Shown piece after piece: positions 9,405 through 20,393 of a DNA stretch of 64,000 nt; within the stretch, counting starts at the first letter, position 1; each line of letters begins with the position of its first letter. Source of the stretch: Globodera rostochiensis (Eukaryota; Nematoda; Chromadorea; Rhabditida; Heteroderidae); the NCBI GenBank assembly GCA_018350325.1, contig JAEVLN010000008.1, positions 930,001 through 994,000 on the forward strand, written 5' to 3'. Position numbers and translations under genes: made by a program. The notes beneath the pieces were generated by a model. It searched no databases, was not told the DNA's origin, and was given only the letters and a program-made list of their open reading frames with translations.

Positions 9405-10600
9405 ATCGGACATTTACACATAAGACATTTCACACCTTGGACATTTCACACATACGACATTTCACACCTTGGACATTTCACATATAAGAAATTTCACGCC
9501 TTGGACATTTCACACTTAAACATTTACATATAAGACTGTTGGGTCCTTGCTTTGGGACCAACAAACAATTTAAATAAAATATTTATTGTTGACAAACAAA
9601 ATATAGAAAATCAATTGGGGAGTCGGCACAGAGCACAATTTTGGAATAATCCAAAACAACAAATGTAAGCGATATGACCTCCACCAAAGAGGGGAGGTCA
9701 AAAATGAACTGAAGAGGTGTGTCTGACTCTCCTATGAGAGATCAGACACAAAGACAATACGAAGGGATGGGAGGGGGAAAAGATCACAATAAGATATCAG
9801 AATGCAATTTGATCATTTCAAAGCATTCTCGGGTGCTGCCACCCGAACAAAGATATTTCACATAAGACACTTCACACCTTGGACATTTCACATATATGAC
9901 ATTTCAGACCTTTGACATTTAACACATAAGACATTTCACACATAAGACATTTCACACATAAGACACTTACACCTAAGATATTTCACACCTTGGACATTTC
10001 ACACATAAGACATTTCACACCTTGGACATTTCACACATAAGACATTTCACACCTTGGACATTTCCACATATAAGACATTCACTATTTCACACCTTGGACA
10101 TTTCACACATAAACATTTCAGACCTTTGACATTTCACACATAAAATATTTCACACCTTGGACATTTCACACTTAAAAGATTCCACATATAAGACATTCAC
10201 ATAAGACACTTACACCTAAGATATTTCACACCTTGGACATTTCACACATAAGACATTTCAGACCTTTGACATTTCACACATAAAATATTTCACACCTTGG
10301 ACATTTCACACTTAAAGATTCCACATATAAGACATTCACATAAGACACTTACACCTAAGATATTTCACACCTTGGACATTTCACACATAAGATATTTCAC
10401 ACCTTGGACATTTCACACATAAGACATTTCACACCTTGGACATTTCACACATAAGACATTTCACACCTTGGACATTTCACACATAAGACATTTCACACCT
10501 TGGACATTTCACACTTAAAAGATTCCACATATAAGACATTCACATAAGACACTTACACCTAAGATATTTCACACAGCAGTGCAAATTCGGATGTTTCACA
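9405..10600. repeat. 32-bp minisatellite (ACATTTCACACCTTGG-type)
   Basis: Tandem copies of a 32-bp unit composed of two related 16-bp halves, ACATTTCACACCTTGG and ACATTTCACACATAAG. It is interrupted at 9537-9849 by a solo LTR. Between 10,080 and 10,570 a longer higher-order pattern with TTACACCTAAGATATTTC recurs. It is non-coding. Confidence 0.9.
9537..9849. mobile_element. Solo LTR inside the minisatellite
   Basis: This 313-bp block begins TGTTGGGTCC and ends CCCGAACA, so it has TG...CA termini with TGTT/AACA inverted ends. It interrupts the 32-bp array and is flanked by AAGAC and AAGAT, a 5-bp target-like pair that differs at one base (the array itself varies there). It includes AATAAA at about 9574. 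No internal retroelement genes are adjacent, hence a solo LTR. Confidence 0.65.
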
Positions 10601-10615
10601 CATAAGGTCTACCTT

Positions 10616-11298
10616 ATGTAAAAATACTTCAAAAATTTCCGAAGGTTTGCCCTTCGTTTCGATCTCATTCGAAACCGCTGTAGGCCTCAACATTTATTTA
10701 CTCCATAATTTTTCTACCGAACTTTCACCTTTCGTCAAATTTTTTTTTATGGCCATGGTCCGAACAAAAGAACAAGGTTCTCTCTCTATCTGTGTCGGAA
10801 AATTCATATCAAAATGTTCCCCCCCCCCGGGGTGTTGGCTTGTGTCAATCAAACCAATCGTTCCACCTCTAATGTTTTTGGATCTTATATCTCAATCACC
10901 ATCATTATTAGAGCGAACAATGACGGTTTTGTGTATGTTGTGTTGTGCTGTACACAATTAGACATTTTTGGAAAATTTTTGTCAAAAATAAAATGATTAG
11001 CTTGTTTCAACAATTTTCATACAATTTTAAATGGCAATCCCATTTTGCTTGCAGTGTTTCCCCCCCCCCCCCACAATTTTGGGTTTAGTAGAAACGGAAA
11101 ACGTCAAAAATGGTGGCAAACATGTGTGCTAAACAAAATTACACTCTTTGGGGCTGAAAACAAATATTACATCCAAAATTTTTGGAAAAAATCAATCTTT
11201 TGGGGCACAAACCCCCCGAAGTGTGTTTATTACCCATTATTTTTGGCACTTTGACGCCCTTTCTTGGTGAAAAAAAAGAAGTTTGGATTTCTAATACC
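10616..11298. other. Intergenic DNA
   Basis: No supportable gene. C-homopolymers at about 10,817-10,826 and 11,060-11,073 are places where indel errors are likely. Open frames here show no family features. Confidence 0.3.
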
Positions 11299-11668
11299 TA
11301 GGGATAAGACTATTTTTTCTGCTGCTTTTTCTTGACGAGTTATGCATGAAAAACAGGTTTTCAGTCGGAAATTTGGTCATTTTAACGATCCTATTCGGTC
11401 CTAAAAATACCTATTTTGGGGTTTTCGATCCTAAAATAGGACCAATCCATATTTCGGGTATTTGAAGATTTTTTTGAACTTTTGTGCCTATTTCGAGCTT
11501 AGGTTTTTATTTTGAAAACTCGGGTTTTTTCAAAAAATGATTTTTACACCCATTTTTTCGATCCTATTTTGGCACTTTTCTCACCTATTTAGGATCTATT
11601 TTGACACTTTTTCTCACCTATTTAGGGCCCTATTTTGAGATTTTTTGATCCATAAAATCTTATCCCTA
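11299..11668. mobile_element. Candidate MITE with TAGGGATAAGA termini
   Basis: The left end is TAGGGATAAGA and the right end is its reverse complement, TCTTATCCCTA, over 370 bp. The inside repeats CCTATTT and TTTTGG words. I see no convincing target-site duplication, so the superfamily is open. Confidence 0.45.
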
Positions 11669-11820
11669 CAAATAATGAATGAAAATGAAGCCAAATGAGT
11701 AGGAACGAGATTTTCAGGTTTTAATCTATTTTTTGCAGAATAGGGAATCATGAGAGAAGCCCGGAAATAGAATTCATTTTGAAAAATTTTACAATTAGAA
11801 CGATTTTTAGTCAATATAAA

Positions 11821-12767
11821 TCAATATTTTAGGCATTTTTTCCACAGAATGCCATCGACAGAATTTGGTTTAAATTGCCTTTTCCATCTAATCAAAGTGG
11901 CTCTTCCAATTTTCAACATTTTGGCAATGTCCTCGTCACTAATTTTTTTAGGATTTGTGTCTTTAATTTCATAATAACGTTTCATCAATTCTTTTTGTTC
12001 GCTGTCGGAGTGTTTATGTTTTGGTTCTGCAAAAAAAATTTTAATTAATATAAATAAATAATAAAATTGGGCTCTAAAAACTCACTGGATTGGCCAAGTT
12101 CACGTTTCCAATTGTAAATTGTTTTAAAACTGAGGCCCATTTCTTTTGCGACAGTTTTATCTATTTCATTTTGAGAGTTTTTGAATCCGGCCCGCGTTAA
12201 CTCGGCTTTTTTCTGATCAAATTTCTTTATAAAATGTTTGCGCTCATTTTTTTTCTTCTCAAAGTTATGCATTTTTTGACTTAGGCCTAACTCTTTTTTC
12301 CATTTATATATTTTTTTGCGATTGACTTTTAAATGTTTAGAAATTTTATTGTCAATTTGATTCCATTCTTTTTTTGAATATTTCCTTTTTTGCTTAAATT
12401 CGTCTTTAATTGCATGGAATTCGTCGATAATTTTACGTTTTTGCTCATCTTCAGCAATAGAAATTTCTTCGCCATGTTTGGCATTATCAAAGTGATCAGA
12501 CTCTGTGAGAGGAGCTTTCTGATCAGTTGAATTGGGTTCAATTTGTCCAATTTGGGTGTTCTGCCGGTCGATTTGGTGATGGACATTTTGTCCAAAGTTT
12601 GTTGGCGCCGGCATTTTCAAATCTTCGGCTTCATCTTTGTCCCACCAGCCTTCTCCGAATATTTCATCAAATGTTTTGAGCTCCAATTTTACTTTTACGG
12701 ATTCGGCTTTTTCGAGTGAATTTGTTGCGACGAATGACAGCAAAATTAAAATCCAAAACTCTTCCAT
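11821..12767 (-). CDS. Secreted triple-HTH protein, intact with altered C-terminus
   Basis: Exon 1 is 12086-12767 and exon 2 is 11821-12026, with a 59-bp intron (GTGAG...TTTTGCAG). The product is 295 aa. It has the signal-like MEEFWILILLSF start, FDEIFGEGWWDKDEAEDLK, one GQIEPNSTDQ unit and three HTH-like modules ending in WKKELG, WKRELG and WKRQF. A small deletion near VDG shifts the frame relative to sister genes, so the usual HSVEENAAANVQ tail is replaced by a short basic end (ILWKKCLKY). In the signal peptide LLSFVATNSLEKAES replaces the usual LVAFFATNSLDKAES. A conserved upstream block lies at 12,955-13,110. Confidence 0.78.
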
Positions 12768-12954
12768 TTTATTTGGGTGGAAAAAAACAACCTCTAAATT
12801 TATTGGCATTTATATGAAATTTCAATTAATTTAATAATTTTAACGGAGAATTCGGTGTGGGAAAACAATTTTTCTCAAATATTTATTTAAAGAATATTAA
12901 ATATTCACAATTATTACAAATATTAATAAATATTATCCAGCTTTGAAAAAGATG

Positions 12955-13110
12955 ATTAAAAGTAATAAATGACAGCCCACAATTGAGATGTGCATTCATA
13001 TAAAACATATTCTTTAATAATATTATTTTAAATAAATGACTTATTCGAATCAATAGTATTTTCCCACGAATTACCTATCATCATTTTTATAAAAATGGCG
13101 ATCGATATAT
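12955..13110 (-). promoter_or_regulatory. Conserved HTH-family upstream block
   Basis: In reverse complement it contains CGATCGCCATTTTTATAAAA, a TCAATA/TATTGA word, and CAATTGTGGGCTGTCATTTA, about 200 bp upstream of the start at 12,767. The order matches the other family members. Confidence 0.5.
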
Positions 13111-13139
13111 ATAATTAAATCCTATAAATTCAGAACTAG

Positions 13140-13652
13140 GCATTAAAAAAATAAAAAGAAGTGAGGCGGAATTACGGAACACCCAAAAACGGAATTATAA
13201 TACGGTACGGAACGGAATACGGTCAAAATTTTGTGTTAAGATTTTCATAAATTTTTGGTACTTTTCGCTTTTGTGCTTATACCTCAAAATTTAAAAAAGG
13301 GTCAACAAAAGGGCGTTGAGAACCATCCTATATGGAGTTTTAAAGGGTGCTGATCACGAATCTTACAATATTTTTAAGATCCGACGACATTTAAGACTTT
13401 GAAAATCTATGTTTGAACTGAGAATTTGAAATGGTTTTTAAATCGATTGAAATTTTTGATGGAATTTGTTATGAAAAAACGTTTTGAAAACAAGATTAGA
13501 AAAATTATAAAAAGTCAAATTATTGGGATTTTGAAATTCTCCGTATTTCCGAAACATTTTTTTGGGAGCAGGAATTCCCGCCTCTTTTTGGTTTCCGGTT
13601 ACATCCCGGATACACATGAATCAATAGAAAGCATTGGCACTGGCATAATTGG
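13140..13652. repeat. Dispersed repeats (ACGGAA-rich and an inverted-pair segment)
   Basis: Bases 13,160-13,230 repeat ACGGAA/TACGGT words, like 40,220-40,330 in the opposite orientation. Bases about 13,420-13,665 (with CGGTTACATCCCGGATACAC and GCATTGGCACTGGC) match 17,872-18,060 in reverse complement. They are probably non-autonomous element remnants. Confidence 0.55.
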
Positions 13653-14040
13653 AGCTCTAATTGGTTTTGGATAATTCTGTTGAATTGTAATTCGTAATTT
13701 TGTTAAATATTGAATATTCCGTCTAATTTAATCTTTGATAAAATATGATTGAACTAAATTGGAATTAAATGCAAGCTTTTTAGCTCTAATTGGGTTTGGA
13801 AAATTCTGTTGAATTGTAATTCCTAATATTGTTAAATATTGAATATTCCGTCTAATTTATTCTTTGATAAAATATGATTGAACTAAATTGGAATTAAATG
13901 CAAGCTTTTTAGCTCTAATTGGGTTTGGAAAATTCTGTTGAATTGTAATTCCTAATTTTGTTAAATATTGAATATTCCGTCTAATTTATTCTTTGATAAA
14001 ATATGATTAAAACTAAATTGGAATTAAATGCAAGCTTTTT
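13653..14040. repeat. 129-bp tandem repeat, three copies
   Basis: AGCTCTAATTG recurs at 13,653, 13,782 and 13,911, exactly 129 bp apart, with near-identical sequence between. The third copy degenerates near 14,040. The unit is AT-rich and includes AATATTGAATATTCC. No coding potential. Confidence 0.9.
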
Positions 14041-14399
14041 AAAGCTCGAGAGAGCCCAGAAAAAGAATGGCACGACTTTTCGATTGACGATAAGTCGTTA
14101 CGAAGAGTCCATTGACGAAAAGTCATGGAACTCAAAAAGAGAAAGAACTGATTTGTGAGGACGCGGAATTGGATGAATTGCTTTTCACGAATGTGGGGAC
14201 CTTGACATAACAACGCTTGTCTTTGTGTCTTTTAGACGTAATGATTTCCCATGAAAAACATGTATGAAAAAGCAACAATAAATCATACAACGAGCCTCAA
14301 TTTGTTAAGGCATTTTTACTCAACATTCAAAGAGTGCAACATAAATCGGCTGTTTTGTTCAGCTGCTGAAGCCCTTTATGTGCCCCGCCCTCAAGTCCA

Positions 14400-14830
14400 A
14401 GTGTCAAAAGGGTCCAGGATCGAAAAGTCTGAGTGGCCTATCGGACATTTTGCCCACGGACATTCCGCCAAGTAGGCCGTTGTCGTTGCTTGCTGAGCTT
14501 TACTTTTAACCTTGATCTGCAACACCTCTACGATTTTCTCCAAACTCCATTCGGTAGTGCGCGCCTCCAAAGTATTAAAGAAGTCCACTATTGCTTCTCT
14601 GCCTTCCGTGCCGTTCAAACCGGCATTCCTTTATCAGCCTTGCACACTGACCGGAGAGCTTCCTTCACCTTCTGCATCTCCGCCTCGATTTCCATTTGTG
14701 CGTTTTGCGCACTTTGGCGGTTTGGCCATTGTTGAGGCACATAAGCAGTCTGCATTTGCTGAGGCAACGCGAATGCCTGGGGATGATCTTGATTTAGGGT
14801 GAATCATTTGGCTTCTAACTTCACGCCAGA
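14400..14830 (-). pseudogene. Decayed retrotransposon gag fragment
   Basis: The minus-strand translation has ALPQQMQTAYVPQQWPNRQS and an EIEAEMQKVKEALRSV helix, then after a frameshift near 14,618 NGTEGREAIVDFFNTLEART and WSLEKIVEVLQIKVKSKAQQ. The latter pattern (FNG...FF..LE...W...K...L..K.K..A) resembles LTR-retrotransposon capsid N-terminal regions. No protease, RT or integrase is seen nearby. Confidence 0.5.
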
Positions 14831-15420
14831 CATGCCTACAGGATCTTGTTGGAATTGTGGTTGTCTGTACGGGATGAATTCCAGTATTTCCAATATTTCC
14901 ATAAACAATGTTCTGAGCACGGGGAGCTCCATTTCCTTCACCTCATTGCCTCATTGCTGTTGTTGGCCTTGACAATTCACATTCTGCAGAAAACTGAAAC
15001 ATCGCGAGGAAGTGCTCGGGTTTGCGCGGCCGCCGTTGGATGAACAACCGCCCCACTTTGAAGCCCCATCTAATTTTGTCCGAGCTTTGTGTCGCTGATA
15101 CAATCAGCTGCACCATTCCGTGAACTCGCTACGCGCGCTCGCCAGTCCGCCTGGACAACGGACAAGGCCCCTTACCCACTCCGCACTTTTTGATTCTATA
15201 ACGACACCCATCTCTGATCCGCATATCCGTGCACACGCCTAAAAAATGGCGCCTGAAAAATGCAATAAAAACTAGAAGATGAATTGTTGAAAAAGGCGGG
15301 ATACAGAATCCGGGCCCGGTCCGGTCCGTACTCTAATAATTAATGAAAGCCTTTTCCAAAAATGCTTCGAAAACTTTGTGTCAGTAAAATCTTAAAAGTG
15401 TGCATACAATGATGGTGAAA
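14831..15420. other. GC-richer decayed retroelement flank
   Basis: This continues the gag-like remnant on the minus strand with stops in every frame (for example a segment near 14,880-14,990). Bases 15,290-15,345 contain CCGGGCCCGGTCCGGTCCG-like words. No intact gene. Confidence 0.3.
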
Positions 15421-15540
15421 AACATTTTTTTTTCATTTGGCTATTCACAATTGATCGCCATTTTTATAAATGATTATTATTATAGGTACGGATGTCAGAA
15501 ATATTGATTTTGGGTGAAATAATTAATAAAGCATTTTCTT
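15421..15540 (+). promoter_or_regulatory. Orphan HTH-family upstream block
   Basis: CACAATTGATCGCCATTTTT, AGAAATATTGATTTTGGGTG and AATAATTAATAAAGCA appear in the family order, but no family gene follows on the plus strand; the next gene at 15,869-16,881 is on the minus strand. It is probably left from a deleted copy. Confidence 0.4.
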
Positions 15541-15868
15541 TTGTTCACCGGCCAGACTCACTTCGTATGAGGTTCTAAGCATTTTTTGAATTTTGCTCAA
15601 ACATGAATATGCCCAAAATATGCAAAAAATATGCACGGACTCAAACTACTCTCAAATTTCATTATATTTTTTATCAATTGTTTGCTAAATATGAAAATTT
15701 CTGTTTTTTTTTGTTTGTTAATTGGATGTTTCGTGTTTTGTAGACCAAGAGAAAAAGTTTCAGAGGTACACGTATTCCATAATTGATTTAGCAAATATTT
15801 ACATTTGTCAAAAAATATTTAAAATCATTAGATGCCAAATCGATTTTTCCAATTCATTGACCAATCAT

Positions 15869-16881
15869 TCAAATACTCCCCGAATTCGAGCGCCCAATTT
15901 TCTGAATATTTGCCGCGGCATTCTCTTCCGCAGAATGTCCATCGACAAAATTCGGTTGAAATTGCTGTCGTTTAAATTGCTTTTTCCATCTATACAAAGT
16001 TTTAGTAGTTCCAATTTTCAATATTTTAGCAATGTCCGCGTCACTAATTTTAGGAGTTTTGTCCTTAATTTCATAATAACGATTCATCAATTCCTTTTGT
16101 TCGCTGTCGGAGTATTTCTGTTTTGGTTCTGTAAAAGAATTTTTAATTAATATAAATAAAAAATAAAATTGGGCTCGAAATACTCACTGGATTGGCCAAA
16201 TTCACGTTTCCAATTGTAAATTGTTGTAAAACTGAGGCCCAATTCTTTCGCGACAGTTTCATTTATTTGACTGGGATAAGAGTTTTTGAATCCGGCCCGT
16301 ATTAACTCGGCTTTTCTCTGATCAAATTTCTCTATCAAATTTTGTCGCTTATTTTTTGGGTTTCTTTGATTTAAACCAATTTCTTTTTTCCATTTATATA
16401 TTTTTGTGCGATTGGCTTTTAAATGTTTAGCAATTTTATTGTCAATTTGAGCCCATTCTTTTTTCGAAAATTTTCTTTTTTGCTTAAATTCGTCTTTAAT
16501 TGCGTGGAATTCGTCGACAATTTTACGTTTTTCATTTGAAGTAATTTCTTCGTTATTTTTGGCATTATCAGAGTGATCAGACTCTGTGAGGGGAGGATTC
16601 TGATCAATTGAATTGGGTTCAATTTGTCCAAGCTGATCAGTTGTATTGGGTTCAATTTGTCCAATTTGTGTGTTCTGTCGGTCGATTTGGTGATGGACAT
16701 TTTGTCCACAGTTTGTTGGCGCCGGCGTTTTCAAATCTTCGGTTTCACCTTTGTCCCACCAGCCTTCTCCGAATATTTCATCAAATGTTTTGAGCTCCAA
16801 TTTTACTTTTACGGATTCGGCTTTGTCCAGTAAATTTGTTGCAAAAAATAGCACCAAAAATAAAAACCAAAATTCTTCCAT
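15869..16881 (-). CDS. Secreted triple-HTH protein, intact
   Basis: Exon 1 is 16188-16881 and exon 2 is 15869-16128, with a 59-bp intron (GTGAG...TTTTACAG). The product is 317 aa. It has a signal-like MEEFWFLFLVLFFATNLLDK start, FDEIFGEGWWDKGETEDLK, two short GQIEP units (one NTTDQ, one NSIDQ), then modules around IAKHLKANRTKIYKWKKEIG, VAKELGLSFTTIYNWKREFG and IAKILKIGTTKTLYRWKKQF. The third module has an extra residue (TTK). The complete tail is present (VDGHSAEENAAANIQKIG...SGSI). The usual GTCATTTATTAC word is not found upstream; only a TCAATATTCCTGACATTT word at about 17,104-17,124 remains. Confidence 0.8.
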
Positions 16882-16949
16882 TTTGGGCAAAATAACTGAA
16901 TTTACGAGCATATGAAATTCCAAAAACAGAATCGATTGGGAAATTTGTC

Positions 16950-18424
16950 AATTATTTTTTAGTGTTAAAGAATTTCTGTCAAAAATTTTCAATGAATAAT
17001 ACATTTTCACAAATTTTGATAAATAATAATAAATATTTATGCGGATTAAAAAAATTATTGAAAATTCCTGGCATCTCATAATGTTTTTTTCAGCGGGGCT
17101 TAATCAATATTCCTGACATTTCCTAAATATTTTTTTTTATTCTATAAAAATAATGATCAATTGCGATATTCAAATTAATTTATTTTAGGGTTGGCACCCC
17201 GACCCCGAGGGTTTGACTGTGGTGGACGCGTACGCGCAAAAATAAGATTTTTTGAAAAAAATTCGCCCCATCTTCTGAATTTTTTGCTGCAATTTTTTTA
17301 ACCAAGATTGCCGATTAATGTAAATTTTGCTTTACCGGACCTCTCCCACTCCTTAAAATCTTCAAAAAATTACCGCATTTTTTAAAATTTTGGTTGCAAA
17401 TCCTTAACAAATTAGTCGAAAATTCAAAATTTTCTCGACGGCGCCTATCGGCACCGCCGACCCCCCCCCCAGCAAAAGTGAATAAAAATTTCAAAAAACT
17501 TGTTTGACAAATTAAAAATTATTTTCAAAATTTAAATTTTCCGGGAATTTTTAGGTCAGGAATTCCGGTTTTCGGACACTGTTTGGGATCCGGTTACATC
17601 ACTGATGCCCTTCCCTTCTCTTCAAAATAAGAACAAATTTATCGGCTTTAATGTCAATAAATTTTGGAAATTATTCAAAAAAAAACAAATATTCCCGCCC
17701 CCGCATGACCTAACAAATAAAATTATACAAAAATGACTCAAAAAAACATAAAATGGAGAAATAAAATCTTTGTATTAAATAAATGAAAGCCCCCCTAATG
17801 GATTTGGGCTTACAACAAGCCACGTTTATATTACCTAACTTTCGACTGTTTGCCGGTGGAATTGACGTGGAATTGGCCCAATTATGCCAGTGCCAATGCT
17901 TTCTATTGATTCATGTGTATCCGGGATGTAACTGGAAACCAAAAAGAGGCCGGAATTCCGGCTCGCAAAATTTCAAAATCCCAATAATTTGACTTTTTAT
18001 AATTTTTTTAATCTTCTTTTCAAAACCTGCCATTGCTAATAATACGAATTTTTGTATTTCATAATAAATTCCATCAAAAATTCAAATCACCGACCCCTCC
18101 CCCAGAATAAGCTAAAAATAGGACAGAAATCCCGTTAAATTTTTTACAGAAATCCCGCGGGAACAGGAAGAGTTTGAAAATTTAATTTATAAGTATTTTT
18201 TCGAAAGTGTTTATTAATCCTAAATCCAACACCAATCAGGGATTATTTCAGAATATTCGTTGATTACGTCTACCCCTGATCACATTTTAAGTCAAATTTA
18301 ACGTTTTTTAGTCCATATTAAATACCGGCTTTACTAATATAACCTAAAAGTGCCAAAATTACTAAATTTTTCAATGCGGAATTTCCGGACCCATTTCCCC
18401 GGTAAAATTGAAGATTATTATAGG
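16950..18424. other. Intergenic region with dispersed repeats
   Basis: No gene. It contains the GC-rich palindrome CGGCGCCTATCGGCACCGCC near 17,439-17,461 next to a C-run at 17,461-17,470, and the inverted partner (17,872-18,060) of the repeat at 13,420-13,665. Other stretches are plain AT-rich DNA. Confidence 0.5.
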
Positions 18425-18560
18425 TCACAATTCATCGCTATTTTATAAAATTATTATTTGTAGGAATAATATTTATGAGATGATAACAATATTGATTTGG
18501 TCCAAGTTTAGATTTATATAATGACTATTTCAAGTCATTTATTACTTTCAAAAATTTTTG
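18425..18560 (+). promoter_or_regulatory. HTH-family upstream block, distal copy
   Basis: It contains ATCGCTATTTTATAAAATTA, TAGGAATAATATTTATGAGA and CAAGTCATTTATTACTTTC. A second, proximal version follows at 19,200-19,290, so the upstream region of the 19,385 gene is duplicated with a tandem repeat between the copies. Confidence 0.5.
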
Positions 18561-18839
18561 CTTAATAATATTTATTAAAATTCTAAAAATAGTTAATATT
18601 TAAAAGCCCCAACCTGTTAACGAGTCTTTATAGTTTTTTCATGTATCTGCACCAGACTGCTCATTTTTCATTGTCATAACTTTTAAACAAATCAAGCTTT
18701 TCTTTTCATGAATTGATTAGGACTACCATTTTTTCATTTTTAAATTTTTACTTTTCGTACATACTGAATAAAAATTTTTAAAAAAAGTCGCGCAACATGA
18801 CCAAGAGAATCAATTGCGCTTAGTACCCCTTAATAGCTT

Positions 18840-19155
18840 GAGGCTTAAAAATTCAGCGCAAGTAACCCTTCAATAGGTTTAGGCTTAAAACATTAAATGT
18901 CGCTTTTTGGCTGCGATGACGTCACTATCAACCCCTTCAATAGCTTTAGGCTTAAAACATTAAATGTCGCTTTTTGGCTGCGATGACGTCACTATCAACC
19001 CCTTCAATAGCTTTAGGCTTAAAACATTAAATGTCGCTTTTTGGCTGCGATGACGTCACTATCAACCCCTTCAATAGCTTTAGGCTTAAAACATTAAATG
19101 TCGCTTTTTGGCTGCGATGACGTCACTATCAACCCCTTCAATAGCTTTAGGCTTA
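18840..19155. repeat. 67-bp tandem repeat with TGACGTCA
   Basis: The 67-bp unit (CTTCAATAGCTTTAGGCTTA ... GCTGCGATGACGTCACTATC) is present in four near-identical copies, with partial copies at each edge. TGACGTCA occurs at 18,917, 18,984, 19,051 and 19,118, all exactly 67 bp apart. Confidence 0.9.
18917..19125. promoter_or_regulatory. Four CRE-type palindromes (TGACGTCA)
   Basis: Perfect 8-bp cAMP-response-element palindromes lie at 18,917-18,924, 18,984-18,991, 19,051-19,058 and 19,118-19,125, ending about 260 bp upstream of the start at 19,385. TGACGTCA is the known CREB/ATF binding sequence. That they act here is inference. Confidence 0.45.
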
Positions 19156-19199
19156 AACTACACCTAAACCGCTAGTTATAAATTATTTTAAAATATTTT

Positions 19200-19290
19200 T
19201 TATAATTGCGCGCCATTTCCATAAAATGATGATTATTAGTAGGAATAATATTCATGAAATGCCAGGAATATTGATTAAGCATTTAATACT
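19200..19290 (+). promoter_or_regulatory. HTH-family upstream block, proximal copy
   Basis: GCGCGCCATTTCCATAAAAT, GTAGGAATAATATTCATGAA, GCCAGGAATATTGATTAAGC and CATTTAATACTTTCAT follow the family order immediately before the gene at 19,385. Confidence 0.5.
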
Positions 19291-19384
19291 TTCATATTTT
19301 TTTAGCAAAGCTTAATACTATTTATTAAAATTGTACAATTTAGAATATTGATTATTCTTTAAAAGAAAATTTTTGAGAGAGAAA

Positions 19385-20393
19385 ATGGAAGAGTGTTGGA
19401 TTATAATTTTGGTCTCATTCTTCGGAACAAATTCACTGGACAACGCCGAACCCGTACAATTGGAGAAATTGGAAGAATTGCCACTCCAAACATTTGACGA
19501 ATTATTCGTAGAAGAATGGTTAGACAAACATGAAGCCGAAGATTTGAAAATGCCGGCGCCAACAAACTTTGGACAAAATGTCCATCACCAAATCGACCGG
19601 CAGAACACCCAAATTGGACAAATCGAACCCAATTTAACTGATCACTCTGGACAAATTGAACCCAATTCAACTGATCAGAATCCTCCTCTCACAGAGTCTG
19701 ATCACTCTGATAATGCCAAAAATGGCGAAGAACAGAAGTCTTCAAATGAAAACATTGCTGAAGATGAGCGAAAACGTAAAATTGTTGCCAAATTCCACGC
19801 AATGAAAGACGAATTTATGCAAAAAGGGAAATATTCAAATAAAGAATGGGTTAAAATTGAGGTGAAAATTGCTAAACACTTAAAAGTCAATCGCACAAAA
19901 ATATATAAATGGAAAAAAGAATTTGACATTAGTCGAACAAATCCAAAAAAAGAGCGCAAAAATTTGGTAGAGAAATTTGATCAGAGAAAAGCCGAGTTAA
20001 AGCTGGCCGGATTCAAAAATTCTTATTCGAATCAAATTGATGAAACTGTCGCAAAAGAATTGGGCCTTAGTTTTAGAACAATTTACAATTGGAAAAGTGA
20101 ACTTGGCCAAACCGGTGAGTAATCGAACCCAAATTATATTAATTTATTCATATTTCGTTAATAATTCTTGTAAATAATAAAATTGTTTAACAGAACCTCA
20201 TCATAAACATATATATCTCCACAGCGAACAAAAGGAATTGATGAAGCGTTATTATGAAATTAAGGACAAAAATCGTAAAATGAGTAACGCGGACATTGCA
20301 AAAATGTTTAAAATTGGAACACGCACTTTGGTTAGATGGAAAAAACGACCGCAATTGCATCCAAATTTTGTCGATGGACATTCTGTGGAATAG
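19385..20393 (+). CDS. Secreted triple-HTH protein, intact but short tail
   Basis: Exons 19385-20114 and 20194-20393, with a 79-bp intron (GTGAGT...TTAACAG), the longest in the family here. The product is 309 aa. It has a signal-like MEECWIIILVSFFGTNSLDN start, then the variant PLQTFDELFVEEWLDKHEAE (FVEEWLD replaces FGEGWWD), GQIEPN units with NLTD and NSTD sequons, and three HTH-like modules (KVNRTKIYKWKKEF, GLSFRTIYNWKSELG, KIGTRTLVRWKKR). TAG at 20,391 stops the protein right after VDGHSVE, so the usual ENAAANVQ tail is lost. CRE-type palindromes lie upstream. Confidence 0.8.

Noticed and set aside
9405..10600. CRISPR-like regular array
   Set aside because: Units are contiguous minisatellite copies without unique spacers, and the DNA is eukaryotic.
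14013..14213. Minus ORF of 66 aa in the tandem-repeat edge
   Set aside because: No homology sensed, no splice or start context; consistent with chance in AT-rich DNA.
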